A DNA stretch of 64,000 bases from Spirosoma linguale DSM 74. GTDB taxonomy: Bacteria; Bacteroidota; Bacteroidia; Cytophagales; Spirosomataceae. The DNA lies in assembly GCA_000024525.1 (NCBI GenBank), contig CP001769.1:6605001-6669000 (forward strand), given 5' to 3'. The notes beneath the pieces are model-generated. The model was not told where the DNA came from and ran no database searches. It saw nothing but the letters and a program-made list of their open reading frames with translations. Shown in pieces: positions 1 through 8,900 of this stretch. Within the stretch, counting starts at the first letter, position 1. Each line of letters starts with the position of its first letter. Both the position numbers and the translations under genes were made by a program.

Positions 1-155
1 ATTCCGCCGTTATCGACTTTAAAGGCGAAGTACTGTTCAGGGAAACAGACGTTGAAACGGTTCATCAGCAAACGCTCTCCCTGGACGAGTTACGCGCTTT
101 CCGCACCAAATTCCCGGCCAATCTGGACGCTGATTCGTTTACGCTCTTGCCTTAG
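1..155 (+). CDS. Carbon-nitrogen hydrolase, YafV/omega-amidase type, C-terminal end (partial)
   Basis: Only the last 50 codons are in the window (reading frame from base 3, TAG at 153-155). The tail FRTKFPANLDADSF closely matches the C-terminal signature of the YafV/Nit2 branch of the nitrilase superfamily, where a LR-x-(Y/F)-R-x-KFP-x3-DADxF pattern is typical. That family hydrolyses omega-amides such as alpha-ketoglutaramate in the cytosol. The catalytic Glu-Lys-Cys triad would lie upstream, outside the window. The oddity is that bases 61-145 of this gene recur at 850-934, beyond the toxin-antitoxin pair. The subfamily assignment rests on one motif, so it is good but not certain. Confidence 0.75.
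   Translation, partial: SAVIDFKGEVLFRETDVETVHQQTLSLDELRAFRTKFPANLDADSFTLLP
61..145 (+). repeat. Direct repeat copy 1 (3' end of the amidase gene)
   Basis: These 85 bases recur at 850-934 with three substitutions, two of them synonymous in the amidase frame and one Arg-to-His. This copy is in frame with the rest of the amidase gene. The two copies bracket the toxin-antitoxin pair. Confidence 0.9.
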
Positions 156-256
156 TGCTTTTACACGAGTCTTTTCATAAGAAAGAGGCATCGTTTAAAA
201 CCAGAACTACTCACTGGCGTTAAGCAGTTAAAAAAGTGATGCACAGCAAAAATTAG

Positions 257-263
257 TATATTG
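257..263 (+). promoter_or_regulatory. Candidate -7 box just before the antitoxin ATG
   Basis: TATATTG lies six bases before the ATG at 269 and resembles the Bacteroidota TAnnTTTG box with one base missing. If used, the transcript would have almost no leader. This is weak evidence on its own. Confidence 0.25.
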
Positions 264-268
264 CTTTT

Positions 269-487
269 ATGAAAATTGTCTTAGACATCCCCGATAGCAA
301 AGTTAGCTTTATGATGGAGCTGTTGCGCAGTCTTTCATTTGTTAAAGCTAAACCATTACCCATAGGTACCTCCAGCGAGAAAGCCCAGTTTTTAGCCGAG
401 TTGGGCGAAGCGGTCGAAGAGTTAAACGACGTACTGGCGGGTAAAACGCAGGCTCGCGACGCTTACGGGCTACTCGATGAGTTATGA
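269..487 (+). CDS. Antitoxin of a RelE/ParE-type toxin-antitoxin pair
   Basis: A 72-residue acidic protein whose C-terminal half is predicted helical (EAVEELNDVLAGK, then a LLDEL ending). This layout is common in small Bacteroidota antitoxins paired with RelE-family toxins: a short strand, MKIVLDIPD, then a helix that wraps the toxin. It overlaps the toxin start by 11 bases, which indicates translational coupling, with the antitoxin made first. No separate DNA-binding domain is recognisable, so autoregulation would have to use the N-terminal strand or the complex. The cytosolic role is to neutralise the neighbouring toxin. Confidence 0.75.
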   Translation: MKIVLDIPDSKVSFMMELLRSLSFVKAKPLPIGTSSEKAQFLAELGEAVEELNDVLAGKTQARDAYGLLDEL

Positions 488-761
488 TCTTAAGCGCCTG
501 CCGACTTTCGATAGACAAGCGAAACGGTTAGCTCGGAAATACCCGTCGCTAAAAAGCGATCTGCAAACCCTATTTGACTCCCTGCGAGAAGACCCCACAC
601 AAGGGGCGGCTCTAGGCAAAGGCTGTTACAAAGTACGTATGGCCATTGGCAGTAAACAACAGGGTAAGTCAGGTGGCGCACGAGTAATCACGTTTGTCAA
701 AGTGACGCAGGAAGCCGTATATCTGCTCGCTCTTTACGACAAATCTGAAAAGGAGACTTAG
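477..761 (+). CDS. RelE/ParE-family mRNA interferase toxin, C-terminus probably frameshifted
   Basis: A 94-residue basic protein with the RelE-like order: FDRQAKRLARKYPSLKSDL helix, a GKGCYKVRMAI strand (substrate-facing Arg), RVITFVKV, then VYLLALYDKSEK. Family members cleave ribosome-bound mRNA. The reading frame ends abruptly at TAG (759-761), just after the conserved YDKSEK. One extra A in the A4 run at 748-751 would join it to an open stretch reading GDLDAGELDIYLDLIEDD and ending at TAA 818-820, giving about 114 residues with the acidic helical tail seen in relatives. A one-base deletion is therefore likely. Whether the short form is active is unknown. Confidence 0.75.
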   Translation: MSYDLKRLPTFDRQAKRLARKYPSLKSDLQTLFDSLREDPTQGAALGKGCYKVRMAIGSKQQGKSGGARVITFVKVTQEAVYLLALYDKSEKET

Positions 762-849
762 ATGCAGGCGAGTTAGACATCTATCTGGACCTCATTGAAG
801 ACGACTCTGAGTCAGAGTAACCAACGGACACTGACTTATAAGCCCTTAA

Positions 850-934
850 TTCATCAGCAAACGCTCTCCCTGGACGAATTACACGCTTTTCGCACCAAAT
901 TCCCGGCCAATCTGGACGCTGATTCGTTTACGCT
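850..934 (+). repeat. Direct repeat copy 2 (displaced amidase 3' end)
   Basis: Second copy of bases 61-145. Its frame runs on to a different ending (TLRL then TAA near 943) and it overlaps the last codons of the convergent HAD hydrolase gene. It has no start codon and is a gene-end remnant. The near-synonymous divergence suggests that the two copies come from alleles that were both under coding constraint, not from a recent exact duplication. Confidence 0.85.
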
Positions 935-1629
935 TCGTCTTTAACTGTTTCGAGTAATTCTAGTAACTCCCGCGCATTAGTCAACGTCGTAAACGATTTA
1001 CCAATCAGTTGCTCATCCGCCACCATCTCATGGGCCCAAGTCGTTGCATAGGGTATGTGAATGGCCCGACCGCCAATATGGATCACAGGCAGTATGTCCG
1101 ATTTCAACGAGTTGCCGATCATCAGAAAATCGGTGGGTTGCACATTGTATTTTTGCAGGATACGCAGATAGGTCTGTTCATTCTTTTCGCTTACAATTTC
1201 AACGTGCTTAAAGTAATGTCCTAACCCCGACCGGGCTATTTTGCTCTCCTGGTCAAATAGATCGCCTTTGGTGAGTACCATCAGGTCGAACTGTTTGGAC
1301 AGCGTTTCCAGTACCTCACTCACCCCATCCAGTACCTCAATCGGAAAATCGAGCAGCTTTCGCCCTGTGTCAATGATCTGCTGAATCTCGGCTCCAGTGA
1401 TGGCCCCGTTGGTGAGTTCAATCGCCGTTTCGATCATGGAGAGAATAAAGCTCTTGGCACCGTAGCCAAACACTTGCAAACTACGGATTTGAGCGTCGTA
1501 AAACCGGGTCGAAAGCGTCTCTTCATCAACATGATGCGAGAGCATTTCGCACATCTTTTGCTTAACATCTATGTAGTTAGGCTCATTGGCCCACAAGGTA
1601 TCGTCGGCATCGAACGCGATTAGTTTCAT
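928..1629 (-). CDS. HAD-superfamily hydrolase
   Basis: A 233-residue cytosolic phosphatase-like protein. HAD motif I is FDADDTLW near residues 6-13 (nucleophile and acid Asp pair), motif II is LTKG, a Lys follows in SEKNEQTY, and motif IV is MIGNSLKSDI. The cap is helical and inserted after motif I (type C1), as in phosphoglycolate phosphatase and YjjG-like nucleotidases; the substrate cannot be told. The start at 1629 is preferred over an upstream ATG at 1674 because a TAnnTTTG promoter box lies between them. The C-terminus overlaps the displaced amidase gene end, so its last residues may have been set by that rearrangement. Confidence 0.8.
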   Translation of the reverse strand: MKLIAFDADDTLWANEPNYIDVKQKMCEMLSHHVDEETLSTRFYDAQIRSLQVFGYGAKSFILSMIETAIELTNGAITGAEIQQIIDTGRKLLDFPIEVLDGVSEVLETLSKQFDLMVLTKGDLFDQESKIARSGLGHYFKHVEIVSEKNEQTYLRILQKYNVQPTDFLMIGNSLKSDILPVIHIGGRAIHIPYATTWAHEMVADEQLIGKSFTTLTNARELLELLETVKDEA

Positions 1630-1657
1630 GAACGTGTTGGTTAACGAGTGAGAGTAA

Positions 1658-1665
1658 CAAAGATA
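1658..1665 (-). promoter_or_regulatory. Promoter -7 box (TATCTTTG) of the HAD gene
   Basis: An exact TAnnTTTG match about 29 bases before the chosen HAD start. Transcription would begin near 1651, downstream of the alternative ATG at 1674, which supports the shorter protein. No clear -33 TTG was seen. Confidence 0.45.
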
Positions 1666-1779
1666 GCAGGTCATCAGAATCTTATTCAGTTACCTCCCGT
1701 TGCATTAATTTGATTTGCGTACCATTTGGTAATTCCGCAATTTGCCCCCGTTCTAAACGCAATTATTACCGTCAACCCT

Positions 1780-3297
1780 ATGCAGTTCACAGAGCAGGAT
1801 CAGGACCAGATATTGGTTCAGGGTGTTTCACTCGACCAGATTGACCAGCAGATAAATTATTTCGTTCACGGCTTTCCTTACCTCCATGTCATTAAAGCCG
1901 CAACCATTGGCGATGGCATCGTCCGTATCGATGAAACCCAGTTGCCCGCTTATATTCACCGGTTTGATGAAGCAGCTCACGAGCGTACCCTGGTGAAATT
2001 TGTGCCGGCATCGGGTGCAGCAACCCGGATGTTTAAATCGCTGTTTGCAGCATTGGATGACAAGTTCGATAAATCGGTCGACGAGGTGTTTGCCCGCCTA
2101 TCGGATTTTGCGTTTTACGAAGATTTGAAAGCGGCTATGGCGGCTAAAGGGCAGGATTTAGATAAAGCCGTTGCCGAAAATGATCGGATAACCGTCCTGA
2201 AGTTTATACTGACCGAAGACGGGCTTGAGTATGGTAGTCTGCCGAAGGGACTACTAAAGTTTCATAACTACCCCGATGGAGCCCGGACACCCGTAGAAGA
2301 ACACCTGGTTGAAGGCGCGGCCTATGCTAACTCCGACGGTCTCGTGAAAATTCATTTTACCGTTTCGCCCGAACACCGCAGCCGGTTTGAGCAACTGATT
2401 GAGGAGCAAAAAGCGGATTACGAAGCCTGGCTTGGCGTGACGTTCGACGTTAGCTTTTCGGAGCAAAAGAAATCGACCGATACCATTTCAGTTAATATGG
2501 ACAATTCACCGTTCCGCAACGGGGATGGCTCATTGCTATTCCGCCCGGCGGGTCATGGTGCGCTGATCGAAAACCTGAATGACATTGACGCCGACATCGT
2601 CTTTATCAAAAACATCGACAATGTAGTACCCGACGAAATTAAGGAGCCGACCATCACCTACAAAAAAGTACTGGCGGCTGTACTGCTCGATGCCCAACAG
2701 CAGATCGCCCGTTTGCAGGGGTTGTTGAACTCTGAAGAAGTAAGTGACGGCTATGTGGCCGAAGCCGATGAATTACTACAACGTACCTTATATACGTTAC
2801 CTCCAGCGGGCTTTGATGACTTGTCAAAAGCCGAGAAACTGGATTACCTCCGCCGGAAACTAGACCGGCCGGTTCGGGCCTGTGGCATGGTTAAAAACGT
2901 TGGGGAACCGGGTGGTGGCCCCTTCTGGGCGAAAAATCAGGATGGGTCTGTATCGCTTCAAGTGGTTGAATCGGCACAGATTGATTTAACTGATGCCGGA
3001 CAGAAGGCCATTTTCGATGAAGCGACCCACTTTAACCCCGTCGATCTGGTTTGTGGACTCAAAGACCATACTGGCAAAAAATACGACCTACCCGCCTACC
3101 GCGATCCACTTACGGGATTCATTACGGCCAAATCGAAAGATGGGAAAGACCTGAAGGCGCAGGAGTTGCCGGGCCTGTGGAACGGCGCTATGGCCGACTG
3201 GAACACAATTTTTGTTGAAGTTCCGCTCATCACGTTCAACCCGGTCAAGACGGTGAACGACCTCCTGCGGAAAGAGCATCAGCCATCGGAGGAATAG
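1780..3297 (+). CDS. DUF4301 family protein
   Basis: About 505 residues from the ATG at 1780; an in-frame TTG at 1726 would add 18 residues without the family's usual N-terminus. KFVPASGAATRMFK near residue 75 is a glycine-rich phosphate-binding-like motif, and the C-terminal half has conserved blocks such as VGEPGGGPFWAKNQDGS and NPVDLVCG. This matches DUF4301, a Bacteroidota family with nucleotidyltransferase-like features whose function is not established. No signal peptide or membrane segment is seen. It stands alone and converges on the Rrf2 gene across a long hairpin. Confidence 0.8.
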   Translation: MQFTEQDQDQILVQGVSLDQIDQQINYFVHGFPYLHVIKAATIGDGIVRIDETQLPAYIHRFDEAAHERTLVKFVPASGAATRMFKSLFAALDDKFDKSVDEVFARLSDFAFYEDLKAAMAAKGQDLDKAVAENDRITVLKFILTEDGLEYGSLPKGLLKFHNYPDGARTPVEEHLVEGAAYANSDGLVKIHFTVSPEHRSRFEQLIEEQKADYEAWLGVTFDVSFSEQKKSTDTISVNMDNSPFRNGDGSLLFRPAGHGALIENLNDIDADIVFIKNIDNVVPDEIKEPTITYKKVLAAVLLDAQQQIARLQGLLNSEEVSDGYVAEADELLQRTLYTLPPAGFDDLSKAEKLDYLRRKLDRPVRACGMVKNVGEPGGGPFWAKNQDGSVSLQVVESAQIDLTDAGQKAIFDEATHFNPVDLVCGLKDHTGKKYDLPAYRDPLTGFITAKSKDGKDLKAQELPGLWNGAMADWNTIFVEVPLITFNPVKTVNDLLRKEHQPSEE

Positions 3298-3309
3298 TTA
3301 GTAAGTTAA

Positions 3310-3368
3310 TAAGTCAGTAAGTGGCTGACGCGCGAGTATGGCTTTCGCGTCAGCCACTTACTGACTTA
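3310..3368. terminator. Long perfect palindrome between convergent genes
   Basis: The 23-base arms 3310-3332 and 3346-3368 are perfectly complementary around a 13-base loop. The inner arm carries GCTGACGCG, a core that recurs in the palindromes at 34125 and 48726. The position between two convergent stop codons suits a bidirectional terminator, but no T-run follows, so a mobile palindrome is equally possible. Confidence 0.7.
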
Positions 3369-3373
3369 TCGAC

Positions 3374-3859
3374 TTATGCTGACATCCGGTTGGCTGGGGT
3401 TTCGGCTAGTTCAGCGCCGATAGCCACTTCTTTTGTTTCTATTGACCCCAGGTTTTGAAACGACAACAGCGTTGTGTTCTCATATACACCTAAGTTCGCG
3501 TCCCGAACACGTTCCATGATGGGTCGGAGCGCGCAGGTCACTTCATCGTTACAGTCGTCGCATTTGACGTAGAAATTAAACGACACGCAGGGGGTTGGAG
3601 CGATCGGGCCATCAATAACCCGCAGTACCTGAGCCAGGTTTACCCGGCCCGGATCTACACGAAGCAAATAACCACCACCTTTTCCCTTTTGGCTCTGCAG
3701 GATTCCGTGGTTTCGCAGTTCAAGAAGAATAGCCTCTAAAAACTTTTTAGGGATATTCTCCTTTGCAGAAATGTAGGAGATTAGTACGGGGCCTTTGCCG
3801 TACTCTTCAGTCAAAACCTTGAGGGCTTTGATGGCATACTTCGCTTTCTTAGAAATCAT
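3374..3859 (-). CDS. Rrf2-family transcriptional regulator
   Basis: 161 residues. The N-terminal winged helix contains the family's YAIKAL and KGKGGGYLL (wing) motifs at about residues 8-13 and 58-66. Cysteines at 91, 100, 103 and 109 (PTPC, KCDDC, TC) match the cluster-binding region of Rrf2 proteins such as IscR, RsrR and NsrR, so an Fe-S or redox-sensing role is likely. The effector and targets cannot be deduced, and no sulfur or iron-sulfur assembly genes are adjacent. Rrf2 proteins often repress their own promoter; the upstream region is long and AT-rich. Confidence 0.85.
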   Translation of the reverse strand: MISKKAKYAIKALKVLTEEYGKGPVLISYISAKENIPKKFLEAILLELRNHGILQSQKGKGGGYLLRVDPGRVNLAQVLRVIDGPIAPTPCVSFNFYVKCDDCNDEVTCALRPIMERVRDANLGVYENTTLLSFQNLGSIETKEVAIGAELAETPANRMSA

Positions 3860-3935
3860 TGTTACGGTGATTGATTGGGTTGTGGAAGTGACTTGTGCTC
3901 ACTCCCCGAACTGGCTTTTGACCAGAACAATTATG

Positions 3936-3965
3936 CAAATTAATAAGTCCTTAATTATCAGTCAA
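3936..3965 (-). promoter_or_regulatory. Candidate promoter of the Rrf2 gene
   Basis: On the minus strand TTG (3963-3965) is followed after 19 bases by TTAATTTG (3936-3943), one mismatch from TAnnTTTG. The spacing fits the Bacteroidota -33/-7 arrangement. The rest of 3860-4209 is AT-rich with no supported gene. Confidence 0.4.
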
Positions 3966-4209
3966 AAAGTCAACGATATTATACAAAAGAAAATAGTAGT
4001 GTTTTGTCCAGTCAACTACCCTTCCGTAACGTTTGATTAAATCTATTGCCAAACATATTTAAGCGACCTAAAAGTTCATGGATTTAGTTGGGTATTAGAC
4101 TTATAAGGATACTATAAGTAACATTTATTTTTATTAACAGCTGATTATAGGCCTTTTAATCCATGTAATTTATTTTAATAATTATATTATACGGTACACT
4201 TTACATTAA

Positions 4210-4238
4210 AAAAAGCCGGAGCAAAGCTCCGGCTTTTT
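4210..4238 (-). terminator. Rho-independent terminator after the IPT/TIG lipoprotein gene
   Basis: Stem of 13 bases (4210-4222 with 4226-4238), GC-rich at its head (GCCGGAGC), a 3-base loop and T-runs on both sides. It lies downstream of the minus-strand gene ending at 4280. Confidence 0.85.
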
Positions 4239-4279
4239 ATTGCGACACCAATATAAAAAATATTAACTTATTTATTTAC

Positions 4280-5965
4280 TTATTTATCGTAGTTGGCATT
4301 CTGCGGATCGAAGTTGGCCCAGCCTTTGGTCCAGTCGCTTGTGCCGAACGCTCCTATAAACGTTTCTTTCGTAAAGAAGGCATCAGCTCCTTTGCCATCC
4401 CAGATCGCACCTGTCAGCAGGGGCGAACCAGCCTGTGGCAGGAAGTTGGGGGCTGTCAGATTAAAGCTTGCAGCATTAAGCAGCAACTTAGCCACATCTG
4501 TACTGGCAATGATTTGATTCTTGAATGCCGCTGTACCAAAGAATGCTGTTGCCTGATCATTGGTAATGGCACCAGCTCCCCGAACGGGCGTGTTCATGTT
4601 GGCAAGTACAAGACCACGCAATTGCATAGCGCCACTTGTTGCATTGTCCAATGTACCGGTTGTGCCCGTTGGCGCGTCCAGACGAAGTCCTTCCGGATAG
4701 CCTACCATCAACGAGTTGAAAATACTGAGCGATGTATTCCGACGGAGGTGCATAGCCGACTGGAAGGGTCCACTGCCTTTTGGCGAAGCAGCACTCGAAG
4801 GTGTACCACTGAAGACGAAGTTACTCATGTTGGCAAACACACCACCCGTAAGCGGTAAGCCTGCGTTTGGACCAGTGGCGGGCAAGCCGGGGTTAAAGTT
4901 ATCCGATTCAAATCCGTTCGAAGCTGATTGGTCAGCTACTTCAGGATCGCGAAGCGCAACGCCATACTGAACTTTACCAGACCAGCCCCAGTCGGTATCC
5001 CAATCATCATCAAAACCACGTAGGGCAATGAGGTATTTTGCATTTACCGTACCGCCAAACCATTCGTATGAATCATCACCACTGTACGATACCTGAATGT
5101 GATCCAGTGTTGTACCAGCACCAACACCGTACATGGTCAGACCGTTAATTTCACTGTTGGCAAGCAGGGCAATACCGCCAAACTCAATCCGTACGTACTG
5201 CATAACACCCGAGTTGTCATTCACATCCGAGTAGGTACCCAGTGTTCCCGGAATTCCGCCTTCAAAGGCTGTTGCGCCAGGTTGGTTAGTTGGTGCTTTA
5301 CCGATCAGAACAACACCGCCCCAGTCGCCATAACTACGAGAGCCAGCCGCTTTGTTCGATGTGAACACGATGGGTGCACTGGCTGTACCGGCTGCGTTGA
5401 TCTTGGCACCTGCCTGAATAATCAGCGTTGCGCCTTTCTGCTGCCCTGATGGGTCAACATCTTTGCCGCCCCCTTTAATAACGGTTCCGGGTTCGATGGT
5501 TAACGTAGCCGGTGCTTTTACATTGACAAAGCCTTTCAGATAATAAATGTTGTTGGCTGTCCATTTTTGATCAGAGGTGATATCACCTGTTACATCAACA
5601 ACTGGTTTATTTCCCAATTGAAACGCTGTAGTGCTGGTTACTGTAGCACCACCCGATGTAACCGCAATGGGTGTACCTGCGTTAGCTGGTACAACAACGG
5701 TCAACGACGTCGTCGAAGCACCCGTTACAGTTGCCGGAACACCGCCAAAGGTAACCGTGTTGCTGGCAGGTGTGGCATTGAAGGCCGTACCCGTAATAAC
5801 AACTGTTGAGCCAGCCGGAGCAGATGATGGCGTAAAACTGGTGATGCTCAGAACAGGAGCTGGTGTATCCTCATTTTTACAGGACATTACCACCACAAAC
5901 AGGCCAAGTACCAACGCCACTAACACGGAGGTTGGACGGCGTAATTGAGAAACGTGCATAAACAT
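4280..5965 (-). CDS. IPT/TIG-domain surface lipoprotein, partner of the TonB receptor
   Basis: 561 residues. A lipoprotein signal ends at Cys29 (VVMSC), followed by an IPT/TIG Ig-like fold at about 38-118 (ITSFTPSSAPAGSTVVITG). The remainder is Gly- and Asn-rich, with ITSDQKWTANNIYYLKGFVNV and GDDSYEWFGGTVNAKYL, the pattern of a large Bacteroidota surface-protein family usually encoded beside SusC-like receptors. The gene follows the receptor by 46 bases in the same direction, so co-transcription is likely. It is probably anchored on the outer-membrane surface and helps capture the receptor's substrate, which is unknown. An alternative ATG lies two codons in. Confidence 0.75.
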   Translation of the reverse strand: MFMHVSQLRRPTSVLVALVLGLFVVVMSCKNEDTPAPVLSITSFTPSSAPAGSTVVITGTAFNATPASNTVTFGGVPATVTGASTTSLTVVVPANAGTPIAVTSGGATVTSTTAFQLGNKPVVDVTGDITSDQKWTANNIYYLKGFVNVKAPATLTIEPGTVIKGGGKDVDPSGQQKGATLIIQAGAKINAAGTASAPIVFTSNKAAGSRSYGDWGGVVLIGKAPTNQPGATAFEGGIPGTLGTYSDVNDNSGVMQYVRIEFGGIALLANSEINGLTMYGVGAGTTLDHIQVSYSGDDSYEWFGGTVNAKYLIALRGFDDDWDTDWGWSGKVQYGVALRDPEVADQSASNGFESDNFNPGLPATGPNAGLPLTGGVFANMSNFVFSGTPSSAASPKGSGPFQSAMHLRRNTSLSIFNSLMVGYPEGLRLDAPTGTTGTLDNATSGAMQLRGLVLANMNTPVRGAGAITNDQATAFFGTAAFKNQIIASTDVAKLLLNAASFNLTAPNFLPQAGSPLLTGAIWDGKGADAFFTKETFIGAFGTSDWTKGWANFDPQNANYDK

Positions 5966-6011
5966 TGTGTTTTGTTAATCAGGTATTATCTAGGTTGTAT
6001 TCGTATTCAGC

Positions 6012-8900
6012 TTAAGGGATGACTGTCCGGCGGCCAAACGTGTAAATAGCGCTGACCGTATAGTAGCTACCCCGCTTGAACTTGCGAAGCATCTGGTCGG
6101 CACCAGCCGTTTGGGAAGTTACGTCGCTCCCGATTTTGCCATCCCGGTTGAAATCCTGCGCGAACCGTACGTACTGGTTCAGGAGGTCCTGCACACCAAA
6201 TCGCAGCTCAAGCTTTTTGTTAAACTGCTTGGTAAGGTTGAGGTCGATCACGTTCCGGGGCATTTCGTACACCGTTGGGTTTTGGCTGTTACCCACCGTG
6301 AAAATCCGCTGACCGAAAACGTTGTACAACACGTTCCACTGCCAGCCTGAATTAGGTGCGGCATAATAAACACCCGCGTTGATGAGGTAAGGCGACTGCC
6401 CGGCGAGCGCCCGTTTGGTATCCGCAATGCCGCGAATATCGTATTGCTGAATGGTGCCGCTCAGGTCGGGAGCCGTTACGATGTCACCCACATTCACCTG
6501 ACTCTTAATGAGCGAAACGTTACCGACTACCGACAGGTTTTGCAGGAACGCACTGGCCGAATTCTGGAAACCTTTACGGAACTCCAGTTCTACGCCGTAA
6601 TTCTGCGCCGACTGAGCATTGGTGAACGTATAGGCAAGGCCATTGCCCTGAAACAACAGGTACGACTCGATGGGGTTTGTAAAATGCTTGTAGAAACCCG
6701 TTACCGAAATCAACTCATTGGGGCTTGGATAAAACTCCCACTTGGCATCGAGGTTCTGAATCTTCGCCGTCGTGAGGGTCGTGTTACCCTGAATATCAGC
6801 AAGCAGGTTGAAGTCGTAGTAATTGAACGGAGCCAACTCCCGGAACTCAGGCCGGTTTACGGACGAGGAGTAAGCAAAACGAAGGTTTGTACGGTCGCTC
6901 AGCTTGTATGTAAAGTTGACCGATGGCAGCGGACTGAAAATTTTGTTGTTTACAAGCCGGGTATCCACACCGTTTAGTTTGGATGTGATACCCTGGTCAT
7001 TATATTCCCCCCGGAAGCCAAGCGTCAGGTTAGCGTTCGGACCAAAGTATACGTCGCCACTAACGTAGCCAGCCAGGTAGGTATTCTGACCTTTGTAAGC
7101 ATCGCGGTCGCGGGTACCGTCCAGCATGGAGAAGCTTCCTTGCGAACCCGTTACGTTTTCCGGCGCGAATGCAGTGGCTATATCACGTTGTTTAGCAGCC
7201 GACGCACTACCAACGGCCTGGTAACCGTAGAAATGAGCGGCATAGTCGCGATTCTTTTGTTCGGCATACACGCCAAACCGGATTTTGTTCGGCTCCCGAT
7301 CAGTTGGGTTGCCGAAGGTGTGCTCACCATTGGCGATGGCCGAAATCACATACTCGTGTAATTTAGAGTTGAACCGGCCTACTTCCGTTGGCGTCGGGTC
7401 GTTTGGCGTAGCAATCAGGAATGGTGCAGGCTGACCATCACTACCGGTTGTACCGGTTGGGCGCAGGTAGCGAGCCCGTTTCCAGTCAGGCTCCCAGCGA
7501 CCGGTATAGCCAAAGCTACCCACCCAATTGATTTTGGTAAGCGGACTGATGCTGTGCTCACCCGCCAGTTGCGTGGTCAGGATACTGCGGTTTTCAAAAC
7601 GCTCCGAAAAGCTACGAACGTCATACCCTTCGGCCACCTGCGCACCTGTACGAACTACAGTTTCGGTGGTGCTCAACTGGTTAAATAATGTTTTCCATTC
7701 CAGCGTAAAGCCGGGCGAGAAACGCGCCGACCAGTTATGAAGAAGCCCCAGGCGGGTCTGGCGAGCGTAGTTGGCATCGTTATACTGCTGGGTAATGGCG
7801 TTGGCAATGGTTCCATTATCGTACAGCTTAAGGTCAATATTCGAAAACTGATTCGTCATCGAATAGTTGATACTCGTCAGATTGCTCACCCGTACATCGC
7901 CCACGTCGAATCGGCGGCCCAGGTTCAGAGCAAATCGAATATCAGGCGATAAGGTCAAGTCTTTCAACGCCCAGGTGTTCGGCAGCAGTCTGGCATAAGC
8001 CGCCCGCTGTAAGGGGTTCAGCGCGTTAAAATCAGCGGATCGGGCCGGGAAACTGGTTGGAATCTGCTGGCTGGCATCCCAAAGGCCCAATGCGTTTAAG
8101 CCAGAACGGGTTTGTGATTGTACCGTCTGGAAGGTGGTGTTGCCCCGGTAGCCCAGGGTTAACCCGGCATCCATGAAGTTCTGGTCAGGACGACGTTTTG
8201 TATATATTTTGACAATACCACCGGCAAAATCACCCGGCAGCTCAGCCGATCCTGATTTGTAGACGATCATCCGGTCGATGATGTTGCTGGGCACCAAATC
8301 AAAGGAGAATGAACGAGTATCAACTTCTGTAGAAGGCGTAATAACATCGTTGATCAGTACCGAATTATAACGGGCCGCTAACCCGCGAATCAGAACGAAG
8401 CGATTATCAACGATACTAACACCCGGCACCCGACGAATGGCCGCTGCGGCATCACGATCCTGCGATTTCTGTATCTGCTGCGCCGAAATACCAACGGCAA
8501 TGGGCTTCAGCTGCTTAATTTCGGTGATAACGGCAATTTCGGTGTTGGTCGCCTTATTGGCCCGGACAACCACTTCCTGAAGGGAGGTTCCTTCTTCATC
8601 CAGTTCGGTATCAATAGCGGTAGTGTTTCCCGATTCAACCCGAACATTAGGGATCTCCCGAGTTTTGTAGGAGACGTATGAAATAACAATTTTGTGCGTA
8701 CCAGCCGGAACATTGGCCAGATTAAAGTGCCCTTCAATGTCGGTAGTTCCCCCGATCTGGGTGCCGTCTACGCGGACGGTACAGCCTATAAGAGATTCTT
8801 TTGTTTTTCCGTCTTTAACGGTTCCCTGAACTGTACCCGTCTGGGCAAATACAGCTGTAGACAGCAGGGAGAAAAGTACAAGTAATAGATTGCGGTTCAT
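6012..8900 (-). CDS. TonB-dependent outer-membrane receptor with carboxypeptidase-regulatory-like domain
   Basis: 962 residues from ATG 8900; starting at 8933 would put charged residues before the signal peptide. Order: signal peptide ending near AVFAQ; a CarboxypepD_reg-like beta-sandwich (VQGTVKDGKTKESLIGCTV ... VSYVSYK); a plug domain with IRRVPGVSIVDNRFVLIRGL and AELPGDFAGGIVKIYTKR; then a 22-strand-type barrel ending in an aromatic-rich strand. It imports a ligand across the outer membrane using TonB energy. No SusD partner follows; the IPT/TIG lipoprotein takes that place. The ligand cannot be inferred. Confidence 0.9.
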   Translation of the reverse strand: MNRNLLLVLFSLLSTAVFAQTGTVQGTVKDGKTKESLIGCTVRVDGTQIGGTTDIEGHFNLANVPAGTHKIVISYVSYKTREIPNVRVESGNTTAIDTELDEEGTSLQEVVVRANKATNTEIAVITEIKQLKPIAVGISAQQIQKSQDRDAAAAIRRVPGVSIVDNRFVLIRGLAARYNSVLINDVITPSTEVDTRSFSFDLVPSNIIDRMIVYKSGSAELPGDFAGGIVKIYTKRRPDQNFMDAGLTLGYRGNTTFQTVQSQTRSGLNALGLWDASQQIPTSFPARSADFNALNPLQRAAYARLLPNTWALKDLTLSPDIRFALNLGRRFDVGDVRVSNLTSINYSMTNQFSNIDLKLYDNGTIANAITQQYNDANYARQTRLGLLHNWSARFSPGFTLEWKTLFNQLSTTETVVRTGAQVAEGYDVRSFSERFENRSILTTQLAGEHSISPLTKINWVGSFGYTGRWEPDWKRARYLRPTGTTGSDGQPAPFLIATPNDPTPTEVGRFNSKLHEYVISAIANGEHTFGNPTDREPNKIRFGVYAEQKNRDYAAHFYGYQAVGSASAAKQRDIATAFAPENVTGSQGSFSMLDGTRDRDAYKGQNTYLAGYVSGDVYFGPNANLTLGFRGEYNDQGITSKLNGVDTRLVNNKIFSPLPSVNFTYKLSDRTNLRFAYSSSVNRPEFRELAPFNYYDFNLLADIQGNTTLTTAKIQNLDAKWEFYPSPNELISVTGFYKHFTNPIESYLLFQGNGLAYTFTNAQSAQNYGVELEFRKGFQNSASAFLQNLSVVGNVSLIKSQVNVGDIVTAPDLSGTIQQYDIRGIADTKRALAGQSPYLINAGVYYAAPNSGWQWNVLYNVFGQRIFTVGNSQNPTVYEMPRNVIDLNLTKQFNKKLELRFGVQDLLNQYVRFAQDFNRDGKIGSDVTSQTAGADQMLRKFKRGSYYTVSAIYTFGRRTVIP

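Noticed and set aside
3795..4040. 81-residue plus-strand frame over the Rrf2 promoter
   Set aside because: Begins antisense to Rrf2 and runs through the likely promoter; composition is not protein-like.
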